Source: an uncultured Opitutaceae bacterium (GTDB taxonomy: Bacteria > Verrucomicrobiota > Verrucomicrobiia > Opitutales > Opitutaceae). Taken from it: a stretch of 64,000 nucleotides of DNA. The position numbers and the translations under genes were made by a program. The notes under the pieces were generated by a model. The model was not told where the DNA came from. It did no database searches and saw only the letters and a list, made by a program, of their open reading frames with translations. The stretch spans positions 1 to 64,000 of the forward strand of contig CALFXL010000003.1 of NCBI GenBank assembly GCA_937958045.1. The letters run 5' to 3'. Shown piece after piece: positions 32,432 through 41,055 of the stretch. Numbering within the stretch: the first letter of the stretch is position 1; every line of letters begins with the position of its first letter.

Positions 32432-33652
32432 TCAAAAAACAGTCTGCAGGCGGACGAGCACCTTCTGTCGCTGATCGGGTTGGGAGTCGGCGTTGAAGAG
32501 GAAGTAGTCCATCATGAGCTTCACGCTATCGCCGCCGAAGAAGTAGTTGAGGCCGAGAATCCACGTGTCGGTCGAGTTGCCTTTGATGCTCGTGTTTGGA
32601 TCGAACGACTCGAAGCGAATCGCGCCCTGCCAGTAGTTGGGCACGAAGGTGTACGCGGCCTGCGCGTGCCAGCCGTCGGCGAAAAACGAGTCCGCGGGCA
32701 GATCGCTCTCGGGCTTGAACTGCGTCCGCAGGTATTCGGTCCAGAACTCAAACGCGCCAAAGCTCAGCTGCGTGTCGATACCGAACCCTTCGCGTTGACC
32801 TTTGAATGTGTTGTCCGAGAAGCCGCAGTCTTCGAGGGAGACGCGCGTGTCTTTCGACGCGTAGGCACCGGCGCCGACCGTCCAACGGAGAGGGACGCCA
32901 TCGACTTCAGTGTGTAGTGGAACGCCGGATACACGACCGGCCCAGAGGAAGGAGTCGTTGTCGTTGATGTTGGAGTTCACGCCCGTGCCGTTGAAGATGC
33001 CGGTGGCGTATGAAAGACGTTTGTCGAAAAACTCGCCGGCGACCTGTGCGCCGACCTGGCGGTTGAGCGTGAGCCGGTCGTTGGCGAGCGAGCGCTCGAT
33101 GATCGCGAGGGTGAGATCGTTGGCCAGTTGTTCGTAGCCGAAGGGCGTCTTGAACTGCCCGATGCGAACATTGGCGGCGGAGTGACGCGTCCACGTGACG
33201 TAACCGTCGGCCATCTGGGCGCGATAACCGCTGGCATCGCCGAGCGAACCGGCGAACTCGGCATCCACTTTGAAATCGAAGTCGGATTGAAAACGTCCGG
33301 CCATCACGAGACGCGCGCGGCGCACGTAGAGACGATTGTTGGCCGCGGTGAAACGGCTGTCGCCTTTATCGAGAAATTCCGCGTGCGCTTGGATGAAACC
33401 GCCGAGCGTGACCGATTTTAATTTTCCGGAAGGTTTGATCACCGTCGCGACCGGTTGAGCGACGACAGCGGGAGCAGGCGCTTCGGCGGGGAGACCGGCT
33501 TTAAGACGCTCGTTCTGCGCGCGCAGCGCGGATACCTCCTCTTCCAGACGGCGCAGACGCTCCTCGATGGAGGACGAAACGTCCGCGAAAGCCGGCATGG
33601 CAATGAGACCCGCGGCGAGAAAACCGCAGAGACGAAGCGGGAAGATGTTCAT
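32432..33652 (-). CDS. Phosphate-selective porin O/P family outer-membrane protein
   Basis: The 406-residue protein has a signal peptide (1-24, AGLIAMPAFA), a short coiled coil (about 27-55, IEERLRRLEEEVSALRAQ) that may trimerise or anchor, and a 16-stranded-type beta-barrel. RLYVRRARLVMAGRFQSDFD and GQFKTPFGYEQLANDL are the OprO/OprP family signatures, and the chain ends in an aromatic C-terminal Phe (VRLQTVF), as outer-membrane barrels do. Anion (phosphate or polyphosphate) uptake is the family role; selectivity cannot be read here. Confidence 0.9.
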   Translation of the reverse strand: MNIFPLRLCGFLAAGLIAMPAFADVSSSIEERLRRLEEEVSALRAQNERLKAGLPAEAPAPAVVAQPVATVIKPSGKLKSVTLGGFIQAHAEFLDKGDSRFTAANNRLYVRRARLVMAGRFQSDFDFKVDAEFAGSLGDASGYRAQMADGYVTWTRHSAANVRIGQFKTPFGYEQLANDLTLAIIERSLANDRLTLNRQVGAQVAGEFFDKRLSYATGIFNGTGVNSNINDNDSFLWAGRVSGVPLHTEVDGVPLRWTVGAGAYASKDTRVSLEDCGFSDNTFKGQREGFGIDTQLSFGAFEFWTEYLRTQFKPESDLPADSFFADGWHAQAAYTFVPNYWQGAIRFESFDPNTSIKGNSTDTWILGLNYFFGGDSVKLMMDYFLFNADSQPDQRQKVLVRLQTVF

Positions 33653-33797
33653 GGAAGACTTGCAAGATGTATCCACCAGCCAACTACGGCGTGGCGGAAG
33701 GTTGATTATGCAAATTCCCGCCGGGCCGCCTTCCGCGTTTTTGCCAAAGCCCCTGCGTTTTTTGCGCGCGAGAAAATTCTCAATTTAGTTCTTGCTT

Positions 33798-33817
33798 AAT
33801 TAAGAAACTACTTAATT
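33798..33817. promoter_or_regulatory. Operator-like inverted repeat upstream of the ArsR-type gene
   Basis: AATTAAG (33798-33804) and CTTAATT (33811-33817) are perfect inverted arms around AAACTA. The larger pattern is a repeated CTTAATTAA (33795 and 33811). It ends 9 bp before the GTG start of the regulator, as expected for an autoregulatory ArsR-family site overlapping a promoter. Confidence 0.55.
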
Positions 33818-33826
33818 AATTCGGTC

Positions 33827-34195
33827 GTGCAAAGTCTCCAAGTCATCGCCGATCCCACGCGACGCCGGATTGTCGAGCTCCTGGCGGTGCGCGACCGGAC
33901 CGCCGGAGAGCTCGTCGCCGAGTTCGACATGAGCGCGCCTGCGATCTCGCAGCATCTCAATGTGTTGCGCGAAGCGGGGGTGGTGATCACGCGAGCGGAA
34001 GGGCAGTCCCGCATTCAGTCGTTGAACCCGGCCGCGTTCGACGAGGTGGAAGCGTGGCTGCACAGGATGCGCGCGGTCTGGTCGAGCCGTCTCGATGCTT
34101 TGGAACGTGAGTTGCGCGCGGAAGATACGGCGGACGCCGCCGCGAAGAGGACGAAAGCGACGAAAACCAAAGCGAAGAAAAAAACATCCCCATGA
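33827..34195 (+). CDS. ArsR-family helix-turn-helix regulator
   Basis: The 122-residue repressor starts at GTG 33827. The winged helix spans about 1-85: VIADPTRRRIVELLAVRDRT, then AGELVAEFDMSAPAISQHLN and LREAGVVITRAEGQS. No metal-binding ELCVCDL motif is present, so it belongs to the non-metal group often paired with SRPBCC proteins. The C-terminal tail is Lys/Ala-rich. It overlaps the next gene by ATGA, and a CTTAATTAA operator-like site lies just upstream. Confidence 0.88.
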   Translation: MQSLQVIADPTRRRIVELLAVRDRTAGELVAEFDMSAPAISQHLNVLREAGVVITRAEGQSRIQSLNPAAFDEVEAWLHRMRAVWSSRLDALERELRAEDTADAAAKRTKATKTKAKKKTSP

Positions 34196-34746
34196 ATACC
34201 GACGAGAAATACGCCAAGTTTACCAAGCCCACCGAACTCCGCATCGTGCGCACGCTGCCCGGTCCGATCGAACGCGTGTGGGAATATCTCACCGATCCCG
34301 TGAAACGCGCGCGTTGGTTTTGCGGTGGAGAACTTGAGCAACGTGAGGGCGGCAAAGTGGTCTTCCACATGGTGCACAAGAATCTCGCGCCCGATGAAGT
34401 GCCGCCGTCGAAATACAAGGACGTGCAGGATCCTGGCGTGAGTTTCGAAGGACGCGTCTTGAAGTGCGAAGCGCCGCGACTGCTGGCGTACACGTTTGGC
34501 AGCGATGATTCGGAAGTGACCATCGAGCTGACGCCGCAGGGTAAAGACGTGTTGCTTGTGCTGACGCATCGCGTGCGCGGCGCCGAAGAAGAGCGCGAGC
34601 TCACCAACTACGCGTCGGGCTGGCACATTCATCTCGATCATCTGGTCGCGCAGCTTGCGGGCACGCCGCGGCCGGGCTTCTGGTCGCTGCATGACAGACT
34701 GATTGGCGAATACGAAAAGCGCCGCGCCGCGGAACTAAGGAGCTGA
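34192..34746 (+). CDS. SRPBCC (AHSA1-like) domain protein
   Basis: The 184 residues form one SRPBCC/START-like domain. ELRIVRTLPGPIERVWEYLT, then DPVKRARWFCGGEL, and the C-terminal SGWHIHLDHLVAQLAG are the AHSA1 pattern of a hydrophobic ligand cavity. It overlaps the ArsR gene by 4 bp; this ArsR-SRPBCC pair is common in bacteria, and the ligand is usually unknown. A terminator follows at 34781. Confidence 0.88.
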   Translation: MNTDEKYAKFTKPTELRIVRTLPGPIERVWEYLTDPVKRARWFCGGELEQREGGKVVFHMVHKNLAPDEVPPSKYKDVQDPGVSFEGRVLKCEAPRLLAYTFGSDDSEVTIELTPQGKDVLLVLTHRVRGAEEERELTNYASGWHIHLDHLVAQLAGTPRPGFWSLHDRLIGEYEKRRAAELRS

Positions 34747-34780
34747 TTTTTCGCAGATAGCGGAACGCGTCGTGCCCGTC

Positions 34781-34807
34781 GCGGACGAACTCCGTGTCCG
34801 CTTTTTT
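34781..34807 (+). terminator. Intrinsic terminator after the SRPBCC gene
   Basis: GCGGAC (34781-34786) pairs with GTCCGC (34796-34801), followed by six Ts. It separates the ArsR-SRPBCC unit from the next two genes. Confidence 0.75.
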
Positions 34808-34947
34808 GGGTGGATCTGCAGCGGACGCCGTCCTCCGTTCACGTCCGTGATAAAAGGACTCACGGCGACTGCCTTGCTAAAAAATCCCGGCACCTGTCGG
34901 GAAACTTAACCGCCAATCGTCATAACAGTGACCGCAAGAAGTCTGTT

Positions 34948-35316
34948 ATGAAAACGCATCCGTTCCCCAAACCGACCGTTGTCACGGAAGATTCAGGGAT
35001 CGCGGGTCGCCGAGCGCTGATCGGTGAAGAGAAAGAACGAGCGCGCGTGCTTCGCTGGCTGTTACCGGCGGCGCTTATCGCGCTGTTGCCGAAATGTGTG
35101 TTGTGCCTGCTCGCGTATTTCGGAGCAGGCACGGCGTTGGGAATCGGCGCATCGGCGTGGTGTCGTGCGACCGACGATGCACCGGTTTCCTGGCACGCAG
35201 TGCTGGCGCTGTGCGGCGTGGGGATTTTTTTCGTTTCCGGCGCCATCGGTTTCGTCGCAAGTTACCGCCGCGAACGAAGGCGTACCCCTCCCTTTCTCCC
35301 TTTGGAAAAACGATGA
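34948..35316 (+). CDS. Small membrane protein with PKCVLC motif
   Basis: The 122 residues include two or three membrane segments (about 36-60 and 85-108). The first contains LLPKCVLCLLAYFGAGTALG, a Pro-Lys-Cys-x-x-Cys motif inside the membrane that recalls small proteins of the MerC/MerT type and many unnamed bacterial membrane proteins. A metal or redox role is possible but not shown. It has its own upstream region after a terminator and overlaps the next gene by ATGA. Confidence 0.65.
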   Translation: MKTHPFPKPTVVTEDSGIAGRRALIGEEKERARVLRWLLPAALIALLPKCVLCLLAYFGAGTALGIGASAWCRATDDAPVSWHAVLALCGVGIFFVSGAIGFVASYRRERRRTPPFLPLEKR

Positions 35317-35828
35317 AATCATCCCCGTCTCGTCAGTCCACCACCGCATCGAAAACCGCGAAGAAGCCCGTCAAACGTGGCGGCGCGTCGAAACCAAACG
35401 CCTTGAAGAAAAACGCCGACGGCGTGGTCCTGCTTTCCGGAGGTAATCCGCAGATAGCGAAAGCGGACGGCGACGCGCCGGTGCAGGCTTACATCAAAGC
35501 GATGCCGGGATGGAAGAGCGCGCTCGGCCGTAAGCTCGACGCGCTCATCGTCCGCCAAGTGCCGGATGTGAAGAAAGCGGTGCGCTGGAATTCGCCTTTT
35601 TACGGTGTCGAAGGCCGCGGTTGGTTTCTTTCGTTCCACGTGCTCACGCGCTATGTGAAAGTGACGTTTTTTAACGGACGTTCGCTGAAACCGCAGCCGC
35701 CCGGCGGCACACCGAAGAGCGGCGAGACGCGCTGGATTGATATTTATGAAAACGAGGCATTCGACGAAGCGCAGTTCGCCGACTGGGTGAAACAATCGTC
35801 GGCGTTGCCCGGTTGGAGCGGAAGCTGA
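35313..35828 (+). CDS. DUF1801 (YdhG-like) protein
   Basis: The 171-residue soluble protein has a basic, Ser/Lys-rich N-terminal tail (about 1-45) before a DUF1801 domain. VQAYIKAMPGWKSALGRKLD, VPDVKKAVRWNSPFYGVEG and VTFFNGRSLKPQPPGG are the domain's hallmarks. Function is unknown; some relatives are linked to iron chaperone-like folds. The ATG overlaps the stop of the preceding membrane-protein gene by 4 bp. Confidence 0.85.
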   Translation: MKSSPSRQSTTASKTAKKPVKRGGASKPNALKKNADGVVLLSGGNPQIAKADGDAPVQAYIKAMPGWKSALGRKLDALIVRQVPDVKKAVRWNSPFYGVEGRGWFLSFHVLTRYVKVTFFNGRSLKPQPPGGTPKSGETRWIDIYENEAFDEAQFADWVKQSSALPGWSGS

Positions 35829-35843
35829 GCGCAGTGGCGCGGA

Positions 35844-36188
35844 TCACGCCCGTGTGACGGGCCAGGCGACGAACAGCAGCAGGATCGCGACTCCCGCGAG
35901 CAGACCGGTCCACAACGGCCATGGCTTTTTCGATGAGGCGATGACGACCAGCCATTTCCAATTGAGCAGCAGATGGAGCACGACGAGGCCGATCACGCCA
36001 TAAGAGATCCATTCGTGCCACTCGCCCCATTCGTGACGATTGAGTCCGAGAAAGGACAGCGCGTGTCCGTCCCGTCCGCGGTGAAGACGTTCTGCGAGCA
36101 GCCAGCCGGTGCCTGCGAGAAAGCACCCGGCCAAGTAGAGTCCGATGTTCACCAGCCGCATCGCGGTATTCTTGTTGGGAATATTCAT
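35844..36188 (-). CDS. DUF4405-type small membrane protein
   Basis: The 114 residues contain three membrane segments (about 10-30, 55-75 and 88-108) with His residues in EWGEWHEWISYGVIGLVVLH, the pattern of DUF4405, a cytochrome-b-like helical bundle. Heme binding is possible. The ATG at 36188 was chosen over upstream codons because it yields the family-like start. It is convergent with the DUF1801 gene. Confidence 0.7.
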   Translation of the reverse strand: MNIPNKNTAMRLVNIGLYLAGCFLAGTGWLLAERLHRGRDGHALSFLGLNRHEWGEWHEWISYGVIGLVVLHLLLNWKWLVVIASSKKPWPLWTGLLAGVAILLLFVAWPVTRA

Positions 36189-36410
36189 GACAACGATTGG
36201 TGACGCCTGAGGCCGCGTTGGGTCTCGCAGGAATGCGCGGGGGACCGTGTTTGAAAGCGGGCTTATCCGCGGGGCGCGATTTTCCCTGCGACGCAAGATG
36301 TGCGCAGGCATCCATGGTGAGCGGAGGATTTAGGCGCGGGCGAAAACGTTGCGGAAAACGCGTCTCTCGAATGGAAAAACGTCGCTGGGCGATGTACTAC
36401 GAAGGGCTTG

Positions 36411-36438
36411 CGCCGGTTTGCATGCCGCATAACCGGCG
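36411..36438. promoter_or_regulatory. Hairpin just upstream of the alcohol dehydrogenase gene
   Basis: GCCGGTTTGC (36412-36421) can pair with GCATAACCGGC (36427-36437) with a one-nucleotide bulge. It lies 13 bp before the ATG. The T-run that follows is 8 nt away, so this is not a classic terminator; an effect on translation or attenuation is possible. Confidence 0.3.
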
Positions 36439-36450
36439 CGGCTGATTTTT

Positions 36451-37509
36451 ATGAGCAAGCCTGTTTGTTATTCCACCAAAGCGTATGCGACCACCGGCGC
36501 GGTTTCGCCGCTGGCAGCCACCACGATCGAGCGTCGCGAACCGCTCGCCAACGACATCCAGATCGAGATCGAGTTTTGCGGGGTTTGTCACTCGGACCTG
36601 CACTTCGCGCGCAACGAGTGGGGCGGCACGCATTATCCCGCGGTGCCGGGTCACGAGATCGTCGGACGCGTGACGAAAGTCGGCCCCGACGCGAAGAAGT
36701 TCAAAGTCGGCGATCGTGTCGGCGTCGGTTGTCTCGTCGATTCGTGCCGTACGTGTCCCGAATGCCGGGAAGGTCTCGAGCAATTTTGTCCGGAGATGGT
36801 GATGACCTATGGCAGCCGGGACAAATATCTCGGCGGCAGCACGCTCGGCGGCTACGCGCAGAGCATCGTGGTTCGCGAAGAATTTGTGCTGCGCATTCCG
36901 GAAAATCTCGATCCGGCCGGCGCGGCTCCGCTGCTCTGCGCGGGCATCACCACGTATTCACCGCTTCGTCACTGGAAAGTCGGACCCGGTCAGAAAGTCG
37001 GCGTCGTGGGACTCGGTGGACTCGGTCACATGGCGGTGAAATTTGCCCGCGCGTTCGGAGCACATGTGGTTCTTTTCACGACGTCGCCCAATAAAACCGA
37101 GGACGCGAAACGGCTCGGCGCGCATGAAGTCGTGATCTCGAAAGACGAGAAACAAATGGAGGTGCACGCGGGCACGTTCGATTTCATCCTCGATGCCGTT
37201 TCGGCGAAGCACGACATCAACGCCTACGTGAGTCTGTTGAAACGCGACGGAAACCTGACGCTCGTCGGCGCGCCCGACAAACCGATGGAAGTCGCGGCGT
37301 TTCCGTTGCTGCTCAAGCGGCGCTCGTTCTCGGGATCGCTGATCGGCGGATTGCCCGAGACGCAGGAGATGCTCGATTTCTGCGGAAAGCACGGAATCAC
37401 GAGCGACATCGAGATCATCCGGATGGATCAGATCAACGAAGCCTACGAACGCATGCTGAAGAGCGATGTGAAGTATCGCTTCGTGATCGACATGAAGTCG
37501 TTCAAATAG
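36451..37509 (+). CDS. Zinc-dependent NAD(P) alcohol dehydrogenase (YahK/CAD type)
   Basis: This 352-residue medium-chain dehydrogenase reduces aldehydes or oxidises alcohols in the cytoplasm. Catalytic-zinc residues are in FCGVCHSDLH and VPGHEIVGRVTKVG. The structural zinc site has four cysteines (SCRTCPECREGLEQFC). The Rossmann motif is VGLGGLGHMAVKFA. The pattern fits YahK/cinnamyl-alcohol-type enzymes, usually NADPH-preferring. It sits at the edge of the pectin island, but nothing ties it to that pathway. Confidence 0.92.
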   Translation: MSKPVCYSTKAYATTGAVSPLAATTIERREPLANDIQIEIEFCGVCHSDLHFARNEWGGTHYPAVPGHEIVGRVTKVGPDAKKFKVGDRVGVGCLVDSCRTCPECREGLEQFCPEMVMTYGSRDKYLGGSTLGGYAQSIVVREEFVLRIPENLDPAGAAPLLCAGITTYSPLRHWKVGPGQKVGVVGLGGLGHMAVKFARAFGAHVVLFTTSPNKTEDAKRLGAHEVVISKDEKQMEVHAGTFDFILDAVSAKHDINAYVSLLKRDGNLTLVGAPDKPMEVAAFPLLLKRRSFSGSLIGGLPETQEMLDFCGKHGITSDIEIIRMDQINEAYERMLKSDVKYRFVIDMKSFK

Positions 37510-37519
37510 CGCGGTGAAG

Positions 37520-37680
37520 CGGGAGACCGGCGGCTCGCCGGCTTCGCGCTCATTGCCGGCCGGCGGCCGGCGCTCCTTTGCGATAAGAGGAGCGGACATT
37601 GCCGGCTTCGTGCGTGAGTCGCCGCCGGCGCTCCCATCGAGGGCAGGGGCAATGCTCCGCATTGCCCGCTGCACCGCGCG
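37520..37680. repeat. GCCGGC-rich repeat region with GGCGCTCC motifs
   Basis: The ADH-pectate lyase gap holds several copies of CGCCGGCGCTCC-like and GCCGGC motifs in both orientations (for example GCCGGCCGGCGGCCGGCGCT near 37557 and CGCCGCCGGCGCTCCC near 37620). Related elements occur at 39185, 40990 and 57465. This looks like a REP-type dispersed element family. Confidence 0.5.
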
Positions 37681-37688
37681 TATGCCTC

Positions 37689-39092
37689 TCAGATCTTTTC
37701 GCCGACGAGGCCGTTTAGATACACTTCGAGATTGGTGTATCCGGTATTTCGATACGGCTTGGCGCCGTCGGTCGGGTCTTTCGGATCGAAACCGTTGGCA
37801 AGTTCCCAGGCGTCGGGCATGCCATCGCGGTCGGTGTCCCAATCGGCCGGACGATGCACGACGGGATAATCGTCCCAGCCGCCGACATCGTCCTGCGAGT
37901 CGGGCAAGCCGGGCAGGCCGGTTGTGCTGCCTTTGTATTTATAGGTGCCCTTGCGGGTCTCCTCGAGGATGCGCTGATCGTGCGGATCGAGTGCGGGGAA
38001 ATTGCAGCCGACGTTGGCGAGCACGTCTTTGTAGGCTTCTTCCGCCGTCTGCGTCTTCACGTAGGATTCGAAGAAAGGTTTATCGGACCACGGGCTGTAA
38101 TCGGTCGGCAGTTTGCCGCCGCGCTCGGTCGTGGCGGTGCGGCCCTTCTCTTGGTTTTTGAGGCCGAAGTGACCGGGCATGACATTGCCGGCGAAATAAT
38201 AACGCTGGCTGCCGGGGAAGCCGCCGTACTGCGCGTTGAGCGCGTAGAAGTATTTCGTGGCGGGGCCGGGCTTGTAGTAGTTGTTCACGAAATTCACTTC
38301 GTGAGCCCCGCCATCGGTCGCGCGACGCGCCCAGTTGTACACGACGTTGTTCCGGATATCGAGACGGCCGGCGTACTTGTTGTCGGGTTTGCTGAGACCG
38401 CCCGCCATGCTCCAGTTGCGGCCCGCGTTGTGCGCGAGAAGATTGTGGTGAAAGCTGCCGACATCGCCGCCGATGCTCGCGGCGTATCCGTGCTGTTTGC
38501 CGGGCGGATATTTTTTGTGACCGGCGGCGTTGAGCGCTTCGGAGATGAGCGTGCGCTGGAGCGTGATGTTTTTTGCGCCGCGCGAGCTGAATGCTTCGTC
38601 GAGCGTCCAGCTGATCGAGCAGTGATCGATGATGCAGTTGTCGGCCGAGGCGAGACCCATGCCGTCAAGCGTCATGCCGGACGTGTTGCCGGGGCGGACG
38701 CGGATGTAGCGGATCACCACATCGCGCGCGCCGAGGACGCCGAAGTTGTAATTGCTGATGCAGATGCCGAGTCCCGGCGCGGTCTGGCCGGCGATGGTGA
38801 GCTCGCCATTGTTTTTGCGCACGATGAGACGCGATTTGAGTTCGATGCGACCGGAGACTTCGAAGACGACCGTGCGCGGTCCCTCGGCTTCGACAGCGGC
38901 GCGCAAGCTGCCCGGGCCGCTGTCGTTGAGGTTCGTCACGGCGATGACGCGACCGCCGCGTCCGCCCTTGGCGAAACGGCCATAACCTTCGGCCGTGGGG
39001 AAGGCGAGCGTTTGGGGAGTGGCGTCAGCGGCGAACACAGCCGACGAGAGAGCGAGAGCCGTGGAGGCCAACGACAGGCGGAGAGATTTCAT
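37689..39092 (-). CDS. Secreted pectate lyase, PL1 family
   Basis: The 467-residue enzyme has a signal peptide (1-21, SLASTALALSSAVFA). It is a right-handed beta-helix lyase that cleaves de-esterified homogalacturonan by beta-elimination. GYGRFAKGGRGGRVIAVTNL, DVVIRYIRVRPG, DNCIIDHCSISWTLDEAFS and GSFHHNLLAHNAGRN are typical of PL1-type pectate lyases of soil bacteria. The C-terminus contains a calcium-loop-like DTDRDGMPDAWE (about 420). It lies with GH43, GH127, CE8 and AraC genes. The gene is on the minus strand and divergent from GH43. Confidence 0.88.
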   Translation of the reverse strand: MKSLRLSLASTALALSSAVFAADATPQTLAFPTAEGYGRFAKGGRGGRVIAVTNLNDSGPGSLRAAVEAEGPRTVVFEVSGRIELKSRLIVRKNNGELTIAGQTAPGLGICISNYNFGVLGARDVVIRYIRVRPGNTSGMTLDGMGLASADNCIIDHCSISWTLDEAFSSRGAKNITLQRTLISEALNAAGHKKYPPGKQHGYAASIGGDVGSFHHNLLAHNAGRNWSMAGGLSKPDNKYAGRLDIRNNVVYNWARRATDGGAHEVNFVNNYYKPGPATKYFYALNAQYGGFPGSQRYYFAGNVMPGHFGLKNQEKGRTATTERGGKLPTDYSPWSDKPFFESYVKTQTAEEAYKDVLANVGCNFPALDPHDQRILEETRKGTYKYKGSTTGLPGLPDSQDDVGGWDDYPVVHRPADWDTDRDGMPDAWELANGFDPKDPTDGAKPYRNTGYTNLEVYLNGLVGEKI

Positions 39093-39184
39093 GGGTGAAA
39101 AAGAAAGGCGTATGATAAGCCGGAGAACATTACGCCTTCGTGATTGGCTTCATCGACGCGAGCTAATCGTTGGAGAAAAACGCG

Positions 39185-39265
39185 CCGGGAGCGCCGGCCG
39201 CTGGCCGGCTCCTCGAGAAACTGCCGGCGGGCCGCCGGCGCTCCCAGCGCTCCCGTCCGACGGCG
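39185..39265. repeat. GGAGCGCCGGC repeat with inverted arms
   Basis: GGAGCGCCGGCCGCTGGCCG (39189 on) and GCCGCCGGCGCTCCCAGC (to about 39255) are inverted copies of one GGAGCGCCGGC motif around ACTGCCGG. It lies in the divergent gap between the pectate lyase and GH43. Confidence 0.5.
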
Positions 39266-39366
39266 AGCCAGGCGCGAGAAGCGACCCAACTGTTAGGGCC
39301 AAGCTTGCGGTTGAACTGAGGAGCGGGCGCTTGTTTTGTCGGCGTTTCCCCACGCTCCACCCCGAG

Positions 39367-40980
39367 ATGAAACGCCAACCGATTCGATCTGTCCTGATGC
39401 GTGGCGTCACGCTCAGCGCACTCCTGATTTTTTCCACGACCATGTCATTTGCGGAAACAACCGACGCGCCACGCTGGCAGCGCGGCGTCGAAGGCCAGCG
39501 CAAGGCCGATCTCGGCGACGGCACGTTGCTCAATCCGATCCTCGCGGGCGACCGGCCGGATCCCACGATCCTGAAGGACGGCGACGATTATTACATGACG
39601 TTTTCGTCGTTTAATTCGTATCCGGGCATCGTCCTCTGGCACTCGCGCGATCTCGTGAACTGGCGGCCGATCGGTCCGGCGCTGCGCAAGAACATCGGCA
39701 CCGTGTGGGCACTCGATCTCTGCAAACACGACGGACGTTACTACATCTACATCCCCGCGATTCCGCCCGATAAACCGTGGTCACTTTTTGTGATCTGGGC
39801 CGACAAGATCGAAGGGCCGTGGAGCGAGCCGATCGATCTCGGCATCGAAGGCTGCATCGATCCGGGGCATGCGGTGGGCGAAGACGGCAAACGGTATCTT
39901 TTTGTGAACGGCATCCGCAAAATCCGGCTGACCGATGACGGCCTCGCGACCGACGGGAAACTCGAGCCCGCGTACGATCCGTGGCGTTATCCCGAGGATT
40001 GGGTGACGGAAAATTTCGCGCCGGAGGGTCCGAAACTCTTTCGCCGCGGCGAATGGTTTTATCTCGTGACGGCGGTCGGCGGCACGGCTGGACCGGTGAC
40101 GGGACACATGGTGATCGCGGCGCGTTCGCGTTCGATTCATGGCCCGTGGGAACATTGTCCGCACAATCCGCTCGTGCGCACGCAATCGGATCGCGAGCCG
40201 TGGTGGTCGCGCGGACATGCGACGGTGCTCGAAGGACCGGGCGGCGATTGGTGGATGGTGTATCACGGCTACGAAAATGGATTTCGCACACTGGGCCGGC
40301 AGACGCTGTTGGAGCCGATCGAGTGGACGGACGACGGCTGGTTTCGCGCGAAGGGCGGCGATCTCGGGAAACCGCTGGCGATGCCGAAAGGCGGCGAAGC
40401 CGTGCCGCACGGGCTGGCGTTGTCGGACGATTTTTCGAGCAATAAATTCGGCGTGCAGTGGGCGTTTCACGATCCGAGCGCGGACGAAATGAAGCGCGTT
40501 CGTTACGGCGAAAAATCGCTCGAGCTCGCGGGCGAGGGCGATTCTCCCGCGACCAGCTCACCGCTGACCTGCATCGTGCCGGATCGCGCGTATCAGGTCG
40601 AAGTCACGATGGAGTTGGTGGGCGACGCGGAAGGCGCGTTTTTGCTCTACTATAATCCGAAGGCTTTCGTCGGAGTCGGTTTCACCGGCGAAAAAGCGAA
40701 GACGTATCAATACGCCACGACGGAGGATTGGGCGAGTGTGCCGCTCAAAGGACGCACGGTTCGCGCGCGCATCACGAACGACCGAAACGTCGTCACGTAT
40801 CACTACTCGCTCGATGGCGGCGCGACCTGGCGGCTGCATCCCACGCGCATGGAAGTCTCTGGATTGAACCACAATGTCTTCGGCGGGTTCCTGAGCTTGC
40901 GCGTGGGCATTTGTGCGATGGGCGCGGGGAGCATCCGCTTGAGCGACTTCACGTACCGCGCGATCGAAGAGACGCCGTAA
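39367..40980 (+). CDS. Secreted GH43 family glycoside hydrolase with C-terminal sandwich domain
   Basis: The 537 residues start with a signal peptide (about 1-29, ending SFAE). The five-bladed propeller (about 50-345) holds general base Asp65 in GDRPDPTIL, pKa-modulating Asp165 in GCIDPGHAV and acid Glu220 in NFAPEGPKLF. A concanavalin-like C-terminal domain (about 360-535) follows. GH43 enzymes of this layout are beta-xylosidases or alpha-L-arabinofuranosidases; in this pectin/arabinan setting an arabinose-releasing role is attractive but inferred. The ATG at 39367 was chosen for the signal peptide. Confidence 0.9.
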   Translation: MKRQPIRSVLMRGVTLSALLIFSTTMSFAETTDAPRWQRGVEGQRKADLGDGTLLNPILAGDRPDPTILKDGDDYYMTFSSFNSYPGIVLWHSRDLVNWRPIGPALRKNIGTVWALDLCKHDGRYYIYIPAIPPDKPWSLFVIWADKIEGPWSEPIDLGIEGCIDPGHAVGEDGKRYLFVNGIRKIRLTDDGLATDGKLEPAYDPWRYPEDWVTENFAPEGPKLFRRGEWFYLVTAVGGTAGPVTGHMVIAARSRSIHGPWEHCPHNPLVRTQSDREPWWSRGHATVLEGPGGDWWMVYHGYENGFRTLGRQTLLEPIEWTDDGWFRAKGGDLGKPLAMPKGGEAVPHGLALSDDFSSNKFGVQWAFHDPSADEMKRVRYGEKSLELAGEGDSPATSSPLTCIVPDRAYQVEVTMELVGDAEGAFLLYYNPKAFVGVGFTGEKAKTYQYATTEDWASVPLKGRTVRARITNDRNVVTYHYSLDGGATWRLHPTRMEVSGLNHNVFGGFLSLRVGICAMGAGSIRLSDFTYRAIEETP

Positions 40981-40989
40981 AGCAGCCCT

Positions 40990-41015
40990 CGGGAGCGCCG
41001 ACGTCCCCGTCGGCA
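40990..41015. repeat. Short GGAGCGCC repeat with hairpin
   Basis: GGAGCGCCGACG begins at 40992. GCCGACG (40997-41003) and CGTCGGC (41008-41014) form a perfect stem with a 4-nt loop, in the gap between the convergent GH43 and GH127 genes. No T-run follows. Confidence 0.4.
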
Positions 41016-41055
41016 GAATCGTCGCGAGCTGATCAGGACGCTGGCGCCTCCGTCT

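Noticed and set aside
37520..37680. CRISPR-like repetition in the GCCGGC-rich gap
   Set aside because: Repeat units are irregular in spacing and orientation, there are no unique spacers of constant length and no cas genes.
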